Assembly: GCF_021049265.1 (NCBI RefSeq)
Contig: NZ_CP088018.1
Span: 1,922,001 to 1,986,000, forward strand
Source: Ruania suaedae
Lineage (GTDB): Bacteria; Actinomycetota; Actinomycetes; Actinomycetales; Beutenbergiaceae
Direction: 5' to 3'
DNA length: 64,000 bases
Shown here: in pieces, positions 25,284-35,805 of the stretch
How positions within the stretch are numbered: the first letter of the stretch is position 1
Layout of the letters: each line of letters starts with the position of its first letter
Notes under the pieces: model-generated
Told to the model about the DNA's origin: nothing
Database searches by the model: none
The model's input: only the letters and a program-made list of their open reading frames with translations
Made by a program: the position numbers and the translations under genes

Positions 25284-26618
25284 ATGAGCAGACGTACCTG
25301 GCGAGGACTCGCGGTAGGCGCAGCGCTGGCCATCGGCGCGGCGGGATCGCTCGCGCCCATGACACCGGGCGGGCGACCCGAGACGCCGCCCGGCCTCGAC
25401 CGGCCGCTCGAGCTCGGGGTGGAGGTCCTTCTCGACGACCTCAGCGAGCTGGAGGACCAACGGGTCGGCATCATCACCAATCCGACGGGTGTCACCTCGG
25501 ACCTCACGCACACTGTCGACGCCCTCATCGCCGGCGAGGCCTCCGGCGGGTATGAGGTCACGGCCCTGTACGGCCCGGAGCACGGAGTGCGCGGCGGTGT
25601 GCCGGCCGGCGCTTACGTGGAGAGCTACGTCGACGAGCGCACCGGTCTCCCGGTGTACTCCCTCTACGGCCCCACGCGGAAGCCCTCGCCGGAGATGCTC
25701 GCCGACGTCGACGTGCTGGTCTTCGACATCCAGGACATCGGTGCCCGTTTCTACACCTACATCTGGACGATGTACTACGCCATGGAGGCCGCCGCGGAGA
25801 ATGACTTGCAGTTCGTGGTCCTGGACCGGCCCAACCCACTCGGCGGCCGTATGGACGGCCCGGTGCTGGAGTATCCCGAGCTCAGTTCCTTCGTCGGACT
25901 GCGCGAGATCCCGCTCCAGCACGGGATGACGGTGGGAGAGCTCGCCCAGTACTTCAACGGCGAGCTGCTCGAGGCCCCGGCTGATCTCCGCGTGGTGGAG
26001 ATGTCCGGATACCAGCCGGACGAGATCGTGGCCGACTGGGACCTGCCGTGGGTCCTCCCCTCGCCCAACATCCCGACGCGCGAGACGGCTCTGGTCTACC
26101 CAGGTACCGGCCTGATCGAGTCGATCAACGTCTCGGAAGGCCGCGGCACGACCAAGCCGTTCCTCTGGTTCGGCGCGCCCTTCATCGACGAGACCGAGTC
26201 GTGGGAGTTGGCCGAGGACCTCAACTCGCGTGGTCTGGAGGGCGTGACGTTCCGACCCGCGTCCGCCACCCCGTCCTCGAGCAAGCACGCCGGGGAGTTC
26301 TCCGGCGGTCTGGAGATCCACATCACGGACATGGCCACCTATGAACCTCTGCGGGTGGGCATCCACGTTCTGGATGCTCTGTTCGCCCACATCGAGGAGG
26401 TGGACTGGCGTGAGGGCGGTGAGTGCCGCACCGCGCAGGACAGCTGCTGGATCGACCTTCTCTCGGGGACCAAGGACCTCCGCGCCCAGGTGGAGGCCGG
26501 GGTGGACCCTGATGAGATCGTCGACGGATGGGACGAGGAGTTGGCCGCCTTCGCGGCCACCGCCGAGCCCTACCGGCTGTACACCGACGATCATCCGGGC
26601 AGGGGCCGCAACCACTGA
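25284..26618 (+). CDS. namZ: Exo-beta-N-acetylmuramidase (NamZ, DUF1343/GH171 family), exported
   Basis: The family releases terminal N-acetylmuramic acid from peptidoglycan glycans, complementing NagZ. 444 aa. N-terminal export signal MSRRTWRGLAVGAALAIGAA with twin Arg. The DUF1343 core is clear: RVGIITNPTGVTSDL, LYGPEHGVRGGVPAG, SLYGPTRKPSPEML, VFDIQDIGARFYTYIWTM, VLDRPNPLGGRMDGP and PSPNIPTRETALVYPG. ATG at 25284 follows GGAGAGGAG by 5 nt. The nagZ-namZ order resembles the wall-recycling operon of Bacillus. Lacking a visible muropeptide transporter, downstream uptake is not explained here. Confidence 0.9.
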   Translation: MSRRTWRGLAVGAALAIGAAGSLAPMTPGGRPETPPGLDRPLELGVEVLLDDLSELEDQRVGIITNPTGVTSDLTHTVDALIAGEASGGYEVTALYGPEHGVRGGVPAGAYVESYVDERTGLPVYSLYGPTRKPSPEMLADVDVLVFDIQDIGARFYTYIWTMYYAMEAAAENDLQFVVLDRPNPLGGRMDGPVLEYPELSSFVGLREIPLQHGMTVGELAQYFNGELLEAPADLRVVEMSGYQPDEIVADWDLPWVLPSPNIPTRETALVYPGTGLIESINVSEGRGTTKPFLWFGAPFIDETESWELAEDLNSRGLEGVTFRPASATPSSSKHAGEFSGGLEIHITDMATYEPLRVGIHVLDALFAHIEEVDWREGGECRTAQDSCWIDLLSGTKDLRAQVEAGVDPDEIVDGWDEELAAFAATAEPYRLYTDDHPGRGRNH

Positions 26619-26662
26619 CCATGAGGTGGGGAGTCCGCGCGCCCAGTGCCCGGGCTCCCCGC

Positions 26663-26668
26663 TAGCAT
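26663..26668 (+). promoter_or_regulatory. Leaderless-type -10 box (DUF3592-like gene)
   Basis: TAGCAT, 7 nt before the GTG at 26676. The in-frame ATG at 26667 overlaps the hexamer. Confidence 0.5.
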
Positions 26669-26675
26669 GGCCGCC

Positions 26676-27086
26676 GTGACCGACGCAGCGGACCTGGTGA
26701 CCCTAACGGTGACGATGGCGGCCTCGCCGGTGGTCCTGGTCCTTACCAACCTGCTGTGGGTGGTGGTCGTCGTTGGGGCCATCGTCGGCAGCGTCATCGT
26801 CCTGCGCCGCCGGCGCAATCGGCCCGACCCATCTTTCGTCGGCGCACCGCTCGCCCACGCCGTCGTGATCGAGCAGAAGTTCCGGTACCGGATGGTGGGT
26901 GAACGGCGCTTGTACCGGATCACCTATCAGGTCCACACCGCCGACGGGCGGGGCTTCCTCGGCTGGGAGCAGAAGTATCTCTCGCTGCTGCGGGACCAGC
27001 CGAGGTTTGCGGCCGGCACACAACACCGGGTCGCCTACCTTCCGGCGGGCACCGACGAGGTCAGGTCGACGACGCCCACCAGCTGA
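26676..27086 (+). CDS. Small membrane protein, DUF3592-like
   Basis: 136 aa from the GTG at 26676. One membrane helix (ASPVVLVLTNLLWVVVVVGA, running on into VGSVIVL) followed by a basic stop-transfer RRRRNR. A soluble domain then holds YRITYQVHTADGRGFLG and AAGTQHRVAYLPAGTDEV, the pattern of DUF3592 proteins. Function unknown. Convergent with glnE, 22 nt apart. Confidence 0.65.
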   Translation: MTDAADLVTLTVTMAASPVVLVLTNLLWVVVVVGAIVGSVIVLRRRRNRPDPSFVGAPLAHAVVIEQKFRYRMVGERRLYRITYQVHTADGRGFLGWEQKYLSLLRDQPRFAAGTQHRVAYLPAGTDEVRSTTPTS

Positions 27087-27108
27087 CCACCGAGCCCGTC
27101 GGGCAGGC

Positions 27109-30100
27109 TCAGCCGTAGAAGACGCGTTCCATGACGGCGCGCGCCCGCCGGGCCGCGCGCAGCCAGTCCTCCTCGAGGTCCACCGCGTGCCCCGGTTCGT
27201 AGCCGAGCAGCCGGGAGACGGCTGACAGCGACTGCCGCTCCTCGGGGAGCACATCCACCCGCTGGCCTCGCACGCGGCCGGTGGCCAGGACGATGGCATT
27301 GCGCAGCCGGGTGGCTAGCTCCCACGCCTCGATCAGCCGATCGGCGTCGGATCCGGAGAGCAGTCCCTCGTCCCGGGCGGCCAGCAGCGCCTCACGGGTC
27401 CCCGTCACGCGGAGCGCCTCGTACCGGCCGGCGTGCTGGAGCTGCAGCAGCTGCGCGGTCCACTCCACGTCCGAGAGGCCGCCACGGCCGAGCTTGAGAT
27501 GGTGCGTGGCCGGCACGCCCCGGGGCAGCCGCTCGGACTCCACCCGCGCCTTGATGCGCCGCAGCTCGCGCAGCTCGGTGGTCTCGATCCCCTCCTGCGG
27601 GTAACGGTGGGGCGCGATGAGGTCGGCAAATCGCGCGGCGAGCTCGTCATCCCCGCACGCCACCCGGGCGCGCAACAGCGCCTGCCGCTCCCATCCCAGC
27701 GCCCAGCGCTGGTAGTACTTCGCGTAGGAGTCCAGGGTGCGCACCATCGGGCCCTGCTTGCCCTCCGGCCGCAGCGCGGCGTCGACCTGGAGCTGCGGCT
27801 CGCTGCTCATGGTGCCGAGCAGCGAGGTGATCGATCCGGCGACCTCCGCCGCCCACTCGTTCGCCACCTGCGGATCTGCCCCGGCCACCGGCTCGTGGAC
27901 GAACATCACGTCCGCGTCACTGGCGTATCCGATCTCCTCGCCACCGAGTCGGCCCATCGCCACCACCAGGAACGCCGACGGCGCCCGGTCCAGCCCGCGC
28001 TTGGTGTTGGCCTCGTAGGTGGCCACCCGTAGCGCTCCGTGCAGTGCCATGTCAGCCGCGGGCGAGATCACCTCGCGGCAGGTGCTGACCGGCACGGTCT
28101 CGAGCACGTCCCGGATCGCTCCCCGGGTCAGCTCCCGGCGGCGCAGGAACCGGATCGCCGAGGCCGCGGCCTTCGCCTCATGCCGGCGCACCAGCATGGC
28201 GTCCATGTGCCCGGCCAGGACCTCCGGCGAGCGTGGGGCGAGGTCGGCGTCGTCGTCGAGCCAGGCGATCGCGTCGGTGAGCCGGGCCAGGTTCTCCGCC
28301 ACATAGCCGGACGCCGAGAGCAGGTGCGCGAGCCGGTCGGCCGCGGCGCCGGAGTCGCGCAGCAGCTTCAGGTACCAGTAGGTACTGCCCAGCGTGTCGG
28401 AGAGCTTGCGGAAGGCGAGCAGGGCGCCGTCGGGGTCGCTGCCCTCGCCGAACCAGCCCAGCATCACCGGCAACAGCTGGCGCTGGATCGAGGCACGCCG
28501 GGAGACGCCTTCGGTGAGGGCCTTGATGTGGCGGGTGGCGCCCTCGGGGTCGCGGTAGCCGATCGCCCGCAGTCGCGCGCCCGCGGCGGGCGCGTCGAGG
28601 GAGGCGTCGTCGGCCGACAGTCGTGCGGTGGCGGGCAGCAGCGGGCGGTAGAACAACTCCTCGTGCAGGCGCCGGACCTGACGCCGCGTCGCCCGCCACC
28701 TGCTCTCGATCCCGTCGCCGCCCTCGACCGGGACCCGCGCGGCGCGGGCCAGGCGGCGCAGATCGTCGGCGCCGGTGGGCATCAGGTGGGTGCGGCGCAG
28801 CCGCGCGAGCTGGACCCGGTGCTCGAGCACGCGCAGGAACCGGTAGCAGCCGGCGAGCTCGGCGGCGTGGTCGCGGCCCACGTACCCGGCCGCGGAGAGC
28901 GCAGACAGCGCCTCGAGGGTGTTCGCGGACCGGATCGTCTCGTCCACCCGGCCGTGCACCAGCTGCAGCAGCTGCACGGTGAACTCCACGTCCCGCAGCC
29001 CACCGCGACCGAGCTTGATCTGCCGCTCGGTCTCGGCGACCGGCACGTGCGCCTCCACGCGCCGCCGCATGGCCTGGGCGTCCTCGACGAAGTTCTCCCG
29101 GCCGACGGCGTCCCACACCATGGGGCGGGTCGCCTCCAGGTAGGCGCTGCTCAGCTCCGCGTCGCCGGCCACGTGCCGGGCCTTGAGCAGGGCCTGGAAC
29201 TCCCAGGTCTTGGCCCACCGCTCGTAATAGCTGACGTGGGAGTCCAGGGTGCGCACGAGCGGACCGTTCTTGCCCTCCGGCCGCAGGGCGGCATCGACCT
29301 CCCACAGCGGCGGCTCGTGCGCGGGCATCGAGCACATCCGCGCCATCGTCCCGGCGAGCTTGGCTCCGGTCCGCAGCGCCTCCCCCTCCTCCACGCCGTC
29401 GGCAGGTTCGGCCACGTAGATGACGTCGACGTCGGAGATGTAGTTCAGCTCCTGCCCGCCGGTCTTACCCATGCCCAGCACGGCGAGCCGCACCTGCCCG
29501 GCGCGGTCCCCGATCTCGGCCCGCGCCAGCGCCAGGGCCGCCTCGAGCGAGGCGGAGGCGAGGTGGGCGAGGGTGGCGGAGACGGCCGGGAGCACGGTCT
29601 GCGGGTCGGTGCTGGTGAGGTCCTCGGTGGCGATGGCCAGCAGGATGCGCCGGTAGGCCCGCCGCATCTCGTCGAGGACCCCGGTGGCGGCGGTCCCCGA
29701 GGCCACGGGCGCCTCAGCCTGCGGGTCCGCTCCCACCGCAGCGAGCATCCGGGCCCGCACGGCCGGTGCCGTGGCGCCGACGCCGATCCCGTCGACGCGG
29801 GCCGAGGCGACGATCTCGACGTCCGTGGGGTGGGAGATCAGCCAGTCGCCGAGGGCCTGGGAGGCTCCGAGTACGGCGATCACGCGCTCGCGCTCGGGCC
29901 CGTCCGTGGCGAAGATCTCGGCGAGCCTGGCCCCGTCGACGCCATCGGCCTCCCCCAGGCGCACGAGCGCAAGCAACGCGCGGTCGGGGTCGGCGGCGCG
30001 GCCGAGGGCGCTGACCAGCGCCGTCCTGCCCGCGGCGTCGGCGTCGTCGTAGACCGCGGCGAGGAACGAGGAGCACAGCAGATCGGCGTCGCGCTCGGCG

Positions 30101-30153
30101 TCGTCGAATCCGGCGCGCGCCAGCATCCCGGTGAGTGACACCGCCCGGCTCAT
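27109..30153 (-). CDS. glnE: Bifunctional glutamine synthetase adenylyltransferase/deadenylylase
   Basis: Adds or removes AMP on the regulatory Tyr of glutamine synthetase in response to nitrogen status. 1014 aa, the full family length. Two nucleotidyltransferase halves: the N-terminal one has [14 protein letters not shown] and the C-terminal one has [14 protein letters not shown]. Both halves carry a following [19 protein letters not shown] or [19 protein letters not shown] motif and the tag [18 protein letters not shown] or its twin. ATG at 30153, 43 nt after the glnA2 stop, so one operon. The likely substrate is GlnA at 19 kb (Tyr402), since GlnA2 lacks the Tyr. Confidence 0.97.
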   Translation of the reverse strand: MSRAVSLTGMLARAGFDDAERDADLLCSSFLAAVYDDADAAGRTALVSALGRAADPDRALLALVRLGEADGVDGARLAEIFATDGPERERVIAVLGASQALGDWLISHPTDVEIVASARVDGIGVGATAPAVRARMLAAVGADPQAEAPVASGTAATGVLDEMRRAYRRILLAIATEDLTSTDPQTVLPAVSATLAHLASASLEAALALARAEIGDRAGQVRLAVLGMGKTGGQELNYISDVDVIYVAEPADGVEEGEALRTGAKLAGTMARMCSMPAHEPPLWEVDAALRPEGKNGPLVRTLDSHVSYYERWAKTWEFQALLKARHVAGDAELSSAYLEATRPMVWDAVGRENFVEDAQAMRRRVEAHVPVAETERQIKLGRGGLRDVEFTVQLLQLVHGRVDETIRSANTLEALSALSAAGYVGRDHAAELAGCYRFLRVLEHRVQLARLRRTHLMPTGADDLRRLARAARVPVEGGDGIESRWRATRRQVRRLHEELFYRPLLPATARLSADDASLDAPAAGARLRAIGYRDPEGATRHIKALTEGVSRRASIQRQLLPVMLGWFGEGSDPDGALLAFRKLSDTLGSTYWYLKLLRDSGAAADRLAHLLSASGYVAENLARLTDAIAWLDDDADLAPRSPEVLAGHMDAMLVRRHEAKAAASAIRFLRRRELTRGAIRDVLETVPVSTCREVISPAADMALHGALRVATYEANTKRGLDRAPSAFLVVAMGRLGGEEIGYASDADVMFVHEPVAGADPQVANEWAAEVAGSITSLLGTMSSEPQLQVDAALRPEGKQGPMVRTLDSYAKYYQRWALGWERQALLRARVACGDDELAARFADLIAPHRYPQEGIETTELRELRRIKARVESERLPRGVPATHHLKLGRGGLSDVEWTAQLLQLQHAGRYEALRVTGTREALLAARDEGLLSGSDADRLIEAWELATRLRNAIVLATGRVRGQRVDVLPEERQSLSAVSRLLGYEPGHAVDLEEDWLRAARRARAVMERVFYG

Positions 30154-30196
30154 CTCGACCGCCCTTCGGATCGCAGGTGGGCTGATGGCGTCCGGC

Positions 30197-31531
30197 TCAG
30201 ATCAGGCCGACCCGTGCCAGCTCGTACGGGGTCACCTGCGCCCGGTAGTCGGTCCACTCCTGGCGCTTGTTGGCCAGGAAGTGGGTGAAGACCTGTTCCC
30301 CGAGCGTCTCGGCCACCAGCTCGGAGCGCTCCATCACGGCCACGGCCTCGTTGAGGCTACCCGGCAACGGCTCGATGCCGAGGGCTCGGCGTTCGTTGTC
30401 GGAGAGCTCCCAGACGTTGTCCTCGGCCTCCTCGGGCATCTGGTAGTTCTCCTGCACGCCCTTCAGGCCCGCGCGGAGCATGACGGCGAAGGCCAGGTAG
30501 GGGTTGGCCCCGGTGTCCAGCCCGCGGTACTCCACCCGCGCCGACTGACCCTTGTTGGGCTTGTACATCGGCACCCGCACCAGCGCGGAACGGTTGTTGT
30601 GCCCCCAGCACCGGTAGCTCGGCGCCTCCTGCCCGCCCCACAAGCGCTTGTAGGAGTTGACGAACTGGTTCGTCACGGCCGTGATCTCGGGTGCGTGGTG
30701 CAGCAGGCCGGCGATGAAGGCGCGGCCGGTGGCGGAGAGCTGGTACTCGCCGCCGGGCTCGTAGAAGGCGTTCGTGTCCCCCTCGAACAGGGACAGGTGC
30801 GTGTGCATGCCCGAGCCGGGCTGGCCGGCGAGTGGCTTGGGCATGAACGAGGCGGTGAAGCCCTGCTCGATCGAGACCTCCTTGACCACCGAGCGGAACG
30901 TCATGATGTTGTCGGCCGTGCTCAGCGCGTCGGCGTAGCGCAGGTCGATCTCGTTCTGCCCGGGCCCGGTCTCGTGGTGGGAGAACTCCACCGAGATCCC
31001 CATCGACTCCAGCAGCGTGATCGCAGCGCGCCGGAAGTCGTGCCCCTGGCCGCGCGCGACGTGGTCGAAGTAGCCGGCGTTGTCGATCGGGATCAGCGGA
31101 TCGGTCTCGCTCTCGAGCGCCTTGAACAGGTAGAACTCGATCTCCGGGTGGGTGTAGAAGGTGAAGCCAGAATCGGCGGCCACCTCCAGGGAGCGCTTGA
31201 GCACGTTGCGCGGGTCGGCCGGCGAGGATTCACCATCGGGAGTGAGGATGTCGCAGAACATCCGCGCCGTGCCGTGCTTGCCACCTCGCCACGGCAGGAT
31301 CTGGAACGTGCTGGGATCCGGGCGCAGGATGAGATCGGACTCGGAGACGCGGGAGAGTCCTTCGATGGAGGATCCGTCGAACCCGATGCCCTCGATGAAG
31401 GCCCCTTCGAGCTCGGCCGGCGCGATCGCGACCGACTTGAGCACACCCAGGACGTCGGTGAACCAGAGCCGGATGAACCGGACGTCCCGCTCCTCGATCG
31501 CCCGGAGGACGTACTCCTGCTGCTTGTCCAT
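30197..31531 (-). CDS. glnA2: Glutamine synthetase type I homolog without adenylylation tyrosine (GlnA2-like)
   Basis: 444 aa. The glutamine synthetase active site is intact: [49 protein letters not shown] and [12 protein letters not shown]. It is about 30 residues shorter than GlnA, and where GlnA has LYELPPEE this protein reads VWELSDNE (Trp374), so it cannot be adenylylated there. This matches the GSI-alpha class. ATG at 31531 follows GGGAG. It lies directly upstream of glnE and downstream of nadE, both on the same strand. Confidence 0.95.
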   Translation of the reverse strand: MDKQQEYVLRAIEERDVRFIRLWFTDVLGVLKSVAIAPAELEGAFIEGIGFDGSSIEGLSRVSESDLILRPDPSTFQILPWRGGKHGTARMFCDILTPDGESSPADPRNVLKRSLEVAADSGFTFYTHPEIEFYLFKALESETDPLIPIDNAGYFDHVARGQGHDFRRAAITLLESMGISVEFSHHETGPGQNEIDLRYADALSTADNIMTFRSVVKEVSIEQGFTASFMPKPLAGQPGSGMHTHLSLFEGDTNAFYEPGGEYQLSATGRAFIAGLLHHAPEITAVTNQFVNSYKRLWGGQEAPSYRCWGHNNRSALVRVPMYKPNKGQSARVEYRGLDTGANPYLAFAVMLRAGLKGVQENYQMPEEAEDNVWELSDNERRALGIEPLPGSLNEAVAVMERSELVAETLGEQVFTHFLANKRQEWTDYRAQVTPYELARVGLI

Positions 31532-31594
31532 GCGACTGCTCCCGATCGTCTGGCCTTCGGACCGCCCGGGCGCCATCGCTCCCGGGTGGCCCCA

Positions 31595-33700
31595 TCATGT
31601 CAGGTTCGCCGGGCCGCCCGGGCCGTCAGGTCCGGCGTCCGCCGTCGGGACACGCTCGAGGTCGGCCAGCCAGGCGGCGGCGTTGCCGTCGGACGGGGCG
31701 CGCCACTCCCCCCGCGGCGAGAGCGCTCCCCCGGCCATCACCTTGGGACCGTTGGGCAGCGCGCTGCGCTTGAACTGACTGAAGCCGAAGAAGCGGCGCA
31801 CGAAGACCTCGAGCCACCCTCGGATCGTCGCCAGGTCGTACCCGTAGCGGTCCTCGGCCGGGAATCCCGGTGGCCAGGCCCCGCGCTCGGGATCCGACCA
31901 GGCGTGGTGGGCGAGGAAGGCGATCTTGCTGGGGGTGAAGCCGTACCGCAGCACGTAGAACAGGCTGAAGTCATGCAGGGCGTACGGGCCGATGGCGTCC
32001 TCGGTGCTCTGCACCTCGCCGTCCTCGCCGCTGGGCACCAGCTCCGGCGTGATGCGGGTGTCGAGCACCGAGCGCAGCACCTCGCTGGTGTCCGCACTGA
32101 ACTCCTCGGAGGAGATCACCCAGCGGATCAGGTGCTGGATGAGGGTCTTGGGCACCCCGACGTTGACGGCGTAGTGCGACATCTGGTCACCCACGCCGTA
32201 GGTGCACCAGCCCAGCGCCATCTCCGACAGGTCGCCGGTGCCGACCACGATCCCGCCCTCGGCGTTCGCGAGGCGGAACAGATAGTCGGTGCGCAGCCCC
32301 GCCTGTACGTTCTCGAAGGTGACGTCGTAGACCGGCTCACCCCCGGCGAAGGGGTGACCGATCTTCGCGAGCATTTCCTGGGCGGCTGGCCGGATGTCGA
32401 TCTCGGCGAACGACACGCCCAGCGCCTCCCCGAGCCTCCAGGCGTTGGAGCGGGTGTGCTCACCGGTCGCGAACCCGGGGAGGGTGTACCCGAGGATGTC
32501 GGTGCGGGGGCGGCCCAGACGGTCCATCGCCTGGGCGGCCACCAGCAGGGCGTGCGTGGAGTCCAGGCCGCCGGAGACCCCGATCACGAGTTTCGGGCTG
32601 CCGATCGCGCGCATCCGCTGCTCCAGGGCGGCGACCTGGATGTTGAAGGCCTCGTAGCAGTCCTGGGCGAGCCGTTCAGCGTCGTCGGGAACGAACGGGA
32701 ACCGGTCGACCGCGCGGCGGAGGCCGATGTCGCCCTCGGGCGGGTTCAACCGGAACCGGACGCTGCGGAAGGCGTCGGTCCGGGACGCATGCGTGCGGCG
32801 GTTGTCGTCGAAGGTCCCTTGCCGGATCCGCTCCTGGCGCAGCAGGTCCAGGTCCACATCCGCCACGGCACGCTCGGGGACCTCACTGAACCGGGGCGAG
32901 CGGGCCAGCAGCGTCCCGGCCTCGTAGATCATGGTCTGACCGTCCCAGGCGAGGTCGTTGCTGGACTCCCCGCGACCGGCCGCGGCGTAGACATAGGCGG
33001 ACAGGTATCGCGCGGACGCCGACCGGCACATCAGGTGACGATCGGCGGCACGGCCCACCGTGACCGGGCTGCCGGAGAGGTTCGCGATCACGGTGGCGCC
33101 CGCCAGGGCGGCCTCCGCGCTCGGTGGGACCGGCACCCAGACGTCCTCGCAGACCTCCACGTGCAGGACCAGGCCGGGCTGGTCCTCGGCCTCGAAGAGC
33201 AGGTCCGGGCCGAACGGCACGCGGTGCCCGTCGATGGTGCACTCCTGCCCGCGCTGGTCGTCGCCGGGCGCGAAGTGCCGGCGCTCGTAGAACTCGCGGT
33301 AGGTCGGCAGCAGCGATTTCGGCGCCACCCCGAGCACGCGGCCCCGGTGGATCACCACGGCGGCGTTGTAGAGGCGGCTGCGGTGACGCAACGGCGCGCC
33401 CACCACCAGCACCGGGGTCAGCGAGGCGCTGGCCGTGACCAGCTCGCCGAGCGCCTCGTCGGTGGCCAGCAGCACCGGATCGGCCAGGAACAGGTCCTCG
33501 ATGCTGTAGCCGGTGAGGCAGAGCTCGGGGAAGACCGCCACGGCCACACCGTCCTCGTGACAGGCACGCGCCTGCTCCAGCACCGCCTGGGCGTTGCGGG
33601 CGGGGTCGGCCAGGGTGACGTCGATGGTGCACGTGGCTACGCGGGCGAAGCCGTGACCGTAGGAGGAACCGAACGACGGGGCGCGGGTACCAGCACTCAT
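31595..33700 (-). CDS. nadE: Glutamine-dependent NAD+ synthetase
   Basis: Last step of NAD synthesis: nicotinate adenine dinucleotide plus ATP and glutamine gives NAD. 701 aa. The N-terminal nitrilase domain has the Glu-Lys-Cys triad ([37 protein letters not shown]). The C-terminal synthetase has the PP-loop [13 protein letters not shown] and [16 protein letters not shown]. It therefore uses glutamine itself and sits next to the glutamine synthetase operon. ATG at 33700 is 6 nt from CAGACT, a possible leaderless start. Divergent from panB with only 39 nt between starts. Confidence 0.97.
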   Translation of the reverse strand: MSAGTRAPSFGSSYGHGFARVATCTIDVTLADPARNAQAVLEQARACHEDGVAVAVFPELCLTGYSIEDLFLADPVLLATDEALGELVTASASLTPVLVVGAPLRHRSRLYNAAVVIHRGRVLGVAPKSLLPTYREFYERRHFAPGDDQRGQECTIDGHRVPFGPDLLFEAEDQPGLVLHVEVCEDVWVPVPPSAEAALAGATVIANLSGSPVTVGRAADRHLMCRSASARYLSAYVYAAAGRGESSNDLAWDGQTMIYEAGTLLARSPRFSEVPERAVADVDLDLLRQERIRQGTFDDNRRTHASRTDAFRSVRFRLNPPEGDIGLRRAVDRFPFVPDDAERLAQDCYEAFNIQVAALEQRMRAIGSPKLVIGVSGGLDSTHALLVAAQAMDRLGRPRTDILGYTLPGFATGEHTRSNAWRLGEALGVSFAEIDIRPAAQEMLAKIGHPFAGGEPVYDVTFENVQAGLRTDYLFRLANAEGGIVVGTGDLSEMALGWCTYGVGDQMSHYAVNVGVPKTLIQHLIRWVISSEEFSADTSEVLRSVLDTRITPELVPSGEDGEVQSTEDAIGPYALHDFSLFYVLRYGFTPSKIAFLAHHAWSDPERGAWPPGFPAEDRYGYDLATIRGWLEVFVRRFFGFSQFKRSALPNGPKVMAGGALSPRGEWRAPSDGNAAAWLADLERVPTADAGPDGPGGPANLT

Positions 33701-33727
33701 GGCTCCAGTCTGTCAGCATCCGGCAGA

Positions 33728-33733
33728 TACGCT
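33728..33733 (+). promoter_or_regulatory. Leaderless-type -10 box (panB)
   Basis: TACGCT, 6 nt before the panB ATG at 33740, in the 39-nt gap shared with nadE. Confidence 0.6.
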
Positions 33734-33739
33734 GAGTGC

Positions 33740-34594
33740 ATGGAACAGCCCGCAGGAGCCGACCGTCCGTCAGCGCTGCCCGAGGTGGGTGGTGACCGGC
33801 GCGTGCGGGTCCACCACCTGGCGGCGGCGAAGGCTGCCGGCGAGCGGCTGACGATGCTGACGGCCTATGACGCGCCCACGGCGCGGATCTTCGATGCCGC
33901 CGGGATCGACATGCTCCTGGTGGGCGATTCGATCGGGGACAACATGCTCGCCCTCGAGAGCACCATCCCGGTCACGGTCGACGAGCTCGTTCCGGCGGTG
34001 CGGGCCGTGACCCGCGCGACCCGCCGTGCCCTGGTGGTGGCCGACCTGCCGTTCGGCTCCTACGAGGCCGGCCCGCAGCAGGCGCTCGGCAATGCCGTGC
34101 GGATGCTGAAGGAGGGGGGCGCGCACGCGGTCAAGTTCGAGGGCGGGGTGCGGGTGGCCGAGCACGTGCGGCTGCTGACCAATGCGGGCATCCCCGTGGT
34201 CGGGCACATCGGCTTCACGCCACAGTCGGAGAACATGCTCGGCGGCAAGCGCGTCCAGGGCCGAGGCGATGATGCCGCGGAGCGGCTGTGCGAGGACGCC
34301 GTCGCCCTCCAGGACGCCGGGGCGGTGGCGGTGGTGCTCGAGATGGTGCCCGCACCGGTCGCGGCCAGGGTCTCCGAGATCCTGCACATCCCGACGATCG
34401 GTATCGGCGCCGGCCCGCAGTGCGATGGTCAGGTTCTCGTGTGGCTGGACATGGCCGGGATGGGTGACTGGTCACCCCGGTTCGCCAAGCAGTTCGCGCG
34501 CCTGGGTGCCGCCCTGCAGCAGGCGGCCTCGGACTACGCCGGCGAGGTGCGCTCCGGCACATTCCCGGCGCCCGAGCACTCCTACGAGGCCTGA
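33740..34594 (+). CDS. panB: 3-methyl-2-oxobutanoate hydroxymethyltransferase
   Basis: First committed step of pantothenate synthesis: ketovalerate plus methylene-tetrahydrofolate gives ketopantoate. 284 aa. Motifs: [29 protein letters not shown] (metal-binding Asp), [41 protein letters not shown] and [22 protein letters not shown] at 33740. No panC or panD neighbours. It converges with the amidase gene. Confidence 0.97.
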   Translation: MEQPAGADRPSALPEVGGDRRVRVHHLAAAKAAGERLTMLTAYDAPTARIFDAAGIDMLLVGDSIGDNMLALESTIPVTVDELVPAVRAVTRATRRALVVADLPFGSYEAGPQQALGNAVRMLKEGGAHAVKFEGGVRVAEHVRLLTNAGIPVVGHIGFTPQSENMLGGKRVQGRGDDAAERLCEDAVALQDAGAVAVVLEMVPAPVAARVSEILHIPTIGIGAGPQCDGQVLVWLDMAGMGDWSPRFAKQFARLGAALQQAASDYAGEVRSGTFPAPEHSYEA

Positions 34595-34640
34595 GCAGAG
34601 CGCCGGCACGAACGGGGCGCGAACGCCACGAAGCCGGCCC

Positions 34641-34658
34641 CCTCCGCCGCTGCGGGGG
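34641..34658. terminator. Weak stem-loop between panB and the amidase gene
   Basis: 7-bp stem (34641-34647 with 34652-34658, one G-U pair) and a 4-nt loop in the 68-nt convergent gap. Confidence 0.4.
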
Positions 34659-34662
34659 TGGG

Positions 34663-35463
34663 TCAGTCGCGGTTCTCGATCCACTCCGAGACGCCCTGGG
34701 CGAGGGCGTCGGCGTAGGCGTGCCGGCCCTCCTCGCTCTCCATCTGGGCGGCGTCCTCGGCGTTGCGCATCTCCCCGAGCTCGAGCTGCACGGCGGGCCG
34801 GCGGGAGAAGTTCAGCGTGGCCAGGTCATCGCGCTCCAGCAGCCCGTCGGTGCCGATGTCGCTGGGCTCGAACCCGCCGTCCACCAGCGCCTCCACCATG
34901 GTCTGCGCGAGATCGTGGCTGGGCTCGGCCTGCGACTGCGACAGCGGCGGGTCGGCCACCACCGCATGGAACCCGGAGTCCTCGGCGTCGGTCGAGGCGT
35001 TCGCGTGCAGGGAGAGCAACAGCTCGACGTCCTGGTCCTCGGCGAAGGTGCCGCGGCGGTCCACGCAGGGGCCGACGCCGTCGTCCTCGGTGCGTGTCAT
35101 CACCACGATCGCTCCCTGCCGGCGCAGCTCCGCTGCCAGGAGCATCCCGACCTCGAGCGTGAACTCGTGCTCGGCGTAGCCGGAGGTGGTGCCGTTCCCG
35201 GGGGTGTCGCAGGCGCTGCGTCCGCCCCGGCCGTCGGCCACACGGTGGGTCAACTCGCTCGGGTCCTCCGGCTCACCACCGTTGTGGCCGGGGTCGATAC
35301 CGATCCGGATGCCGATCAGCGGGCGGTCTCCGAGGCCTTCACCCAGGGGCTTGCCCAGAGACGACCCGGCGTCGGCCACGGCAGCCGGCGCGAGGGCCAG
35401 CGTGCCGGCCAGTCCGAGCACGCAGGAGCCGGCGACGCGCGCTATCGCATACCGCACTGCCAT
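34663..35463 (-). CDS. N-acetylmuramoyl-L-alanine amidase, secreted (Amidase_3)
   Basis: Zinc enzyme cutting the bond between N-acetylmuramic acid and the stem peptide of the wall. 266 aa from the ATG at 35463; a GTG at 35457 has better spacing from AAGGG and may be the true start. Signal peptide AIARVAGSCVLGLAGTLAL to AAVADA. Zinc ligands: His in IDPGHNG, Glu in AEHEFTLEVG, His in SLHANAS; catalytic Glu in LELGEMRN. No wall-binding domain. With NagZ and NamZ it would suffice to break down wall fragments, but it lies 8 kb away. Confidence 0.9.
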   Translation of the reverse strand: MAVRYAIARVAGSCVLGLAGTLALAPAAVADAGSSLGKPLGEGLGDRPLIGIRIGIDPGHNGGEPEDPSELTHRVADGRGGRSACDTPGNGTTSGYAEHEFTLEVGMLLAAELRRQGAIVVMTRTEDDGVGPCVDRRGTFAEDQDVELLLSLHANASTDAEDSGFHAVVADPPLSQSQAEPSHDLAQTMVEALVDGGFEPSDIGTDGLLERDDLATLNFSRRPAVQLELGEMRNAEDAAQMESEEGRHAYADALAQGVSEWIENRD

Positions 35464-35515
35464 TCCCTTCGCTCGTCGTGTCGGGCCCATCATGCCATCA
35501 GGGGCCGGTGGTGCG

Positions 35516-35737
35516 TCAGTCCTCGTCCGGATCGTCCTCGTCCCGCCACCGGCGCTCCGCCTCTTCCCAGGCTTCGTTGCGGGCACGTACCCGTTCCAGC
35601 GCCTGGGCCGCCTCGGCTTCGCTCGGGTACGGGCCGATCCGACTGGTCCAGTCGCTCACCTTGCCGTGCTCGACCTGACCTGTCTCCAGATTGTAGTAGT
35701 ACCCCTCATCAGAGGTGCCGTCGTGTCGTGCGGGCAT
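35516..35737 (-). CDS. Small SPOR-like protein
   Basis: 73 aa, ATG at 35737 after a GGAGG site. Begins MPARHDGTSDEGYYYNLETG and continues with GKVSDWTSRIGPYPSEAEAA, the layout of short actinobacterial proteins annotated as SPOR-domain-like, and ends in a highly charged helix (ERRWRDEDDPDED). Likely cytoplasmic, as it has no signal. Function unknown. Divergent from ppgK. Confidence 0.75.
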   Translation of the reverse strand: MPARHDGTSDEGYYYNLETGQVEHGKVSDWTSRIGPYPSEAEAAQALERVRARNEAWEEAERRWRDEDDPDED

Positions 35738-35793
35738 GTCGCCACCCTCCTTCCACGATGCGAGTCTCCCACGCCGGCGGTCCGCCACGGCTC

Positions 35794-35799
35794 TACACT
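35794..35799 (+). promoter_or_regulatory. Leaderless-type -10 box upstream of ppgK
   Basis: TACACT, 6 nt before the GTG at 35806 that opens a short ORF, and 57 nt before the ppgK ATG. Confidence 0.5.
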
Positions 35800-35805
35800 T
35801 CCCCC

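Noticed and set aside
27092-27110. Short hairpin between the DUF3592-like gene and glnE
   Set aside because: Stem of only 4-5 bp, overlapping the glnE stop; too weak to call a terminator.
28039-30138. Long plus-strand open frame opposite glnE
   Set aside because: Antisense shadow of a well-conserved gene, no start context.
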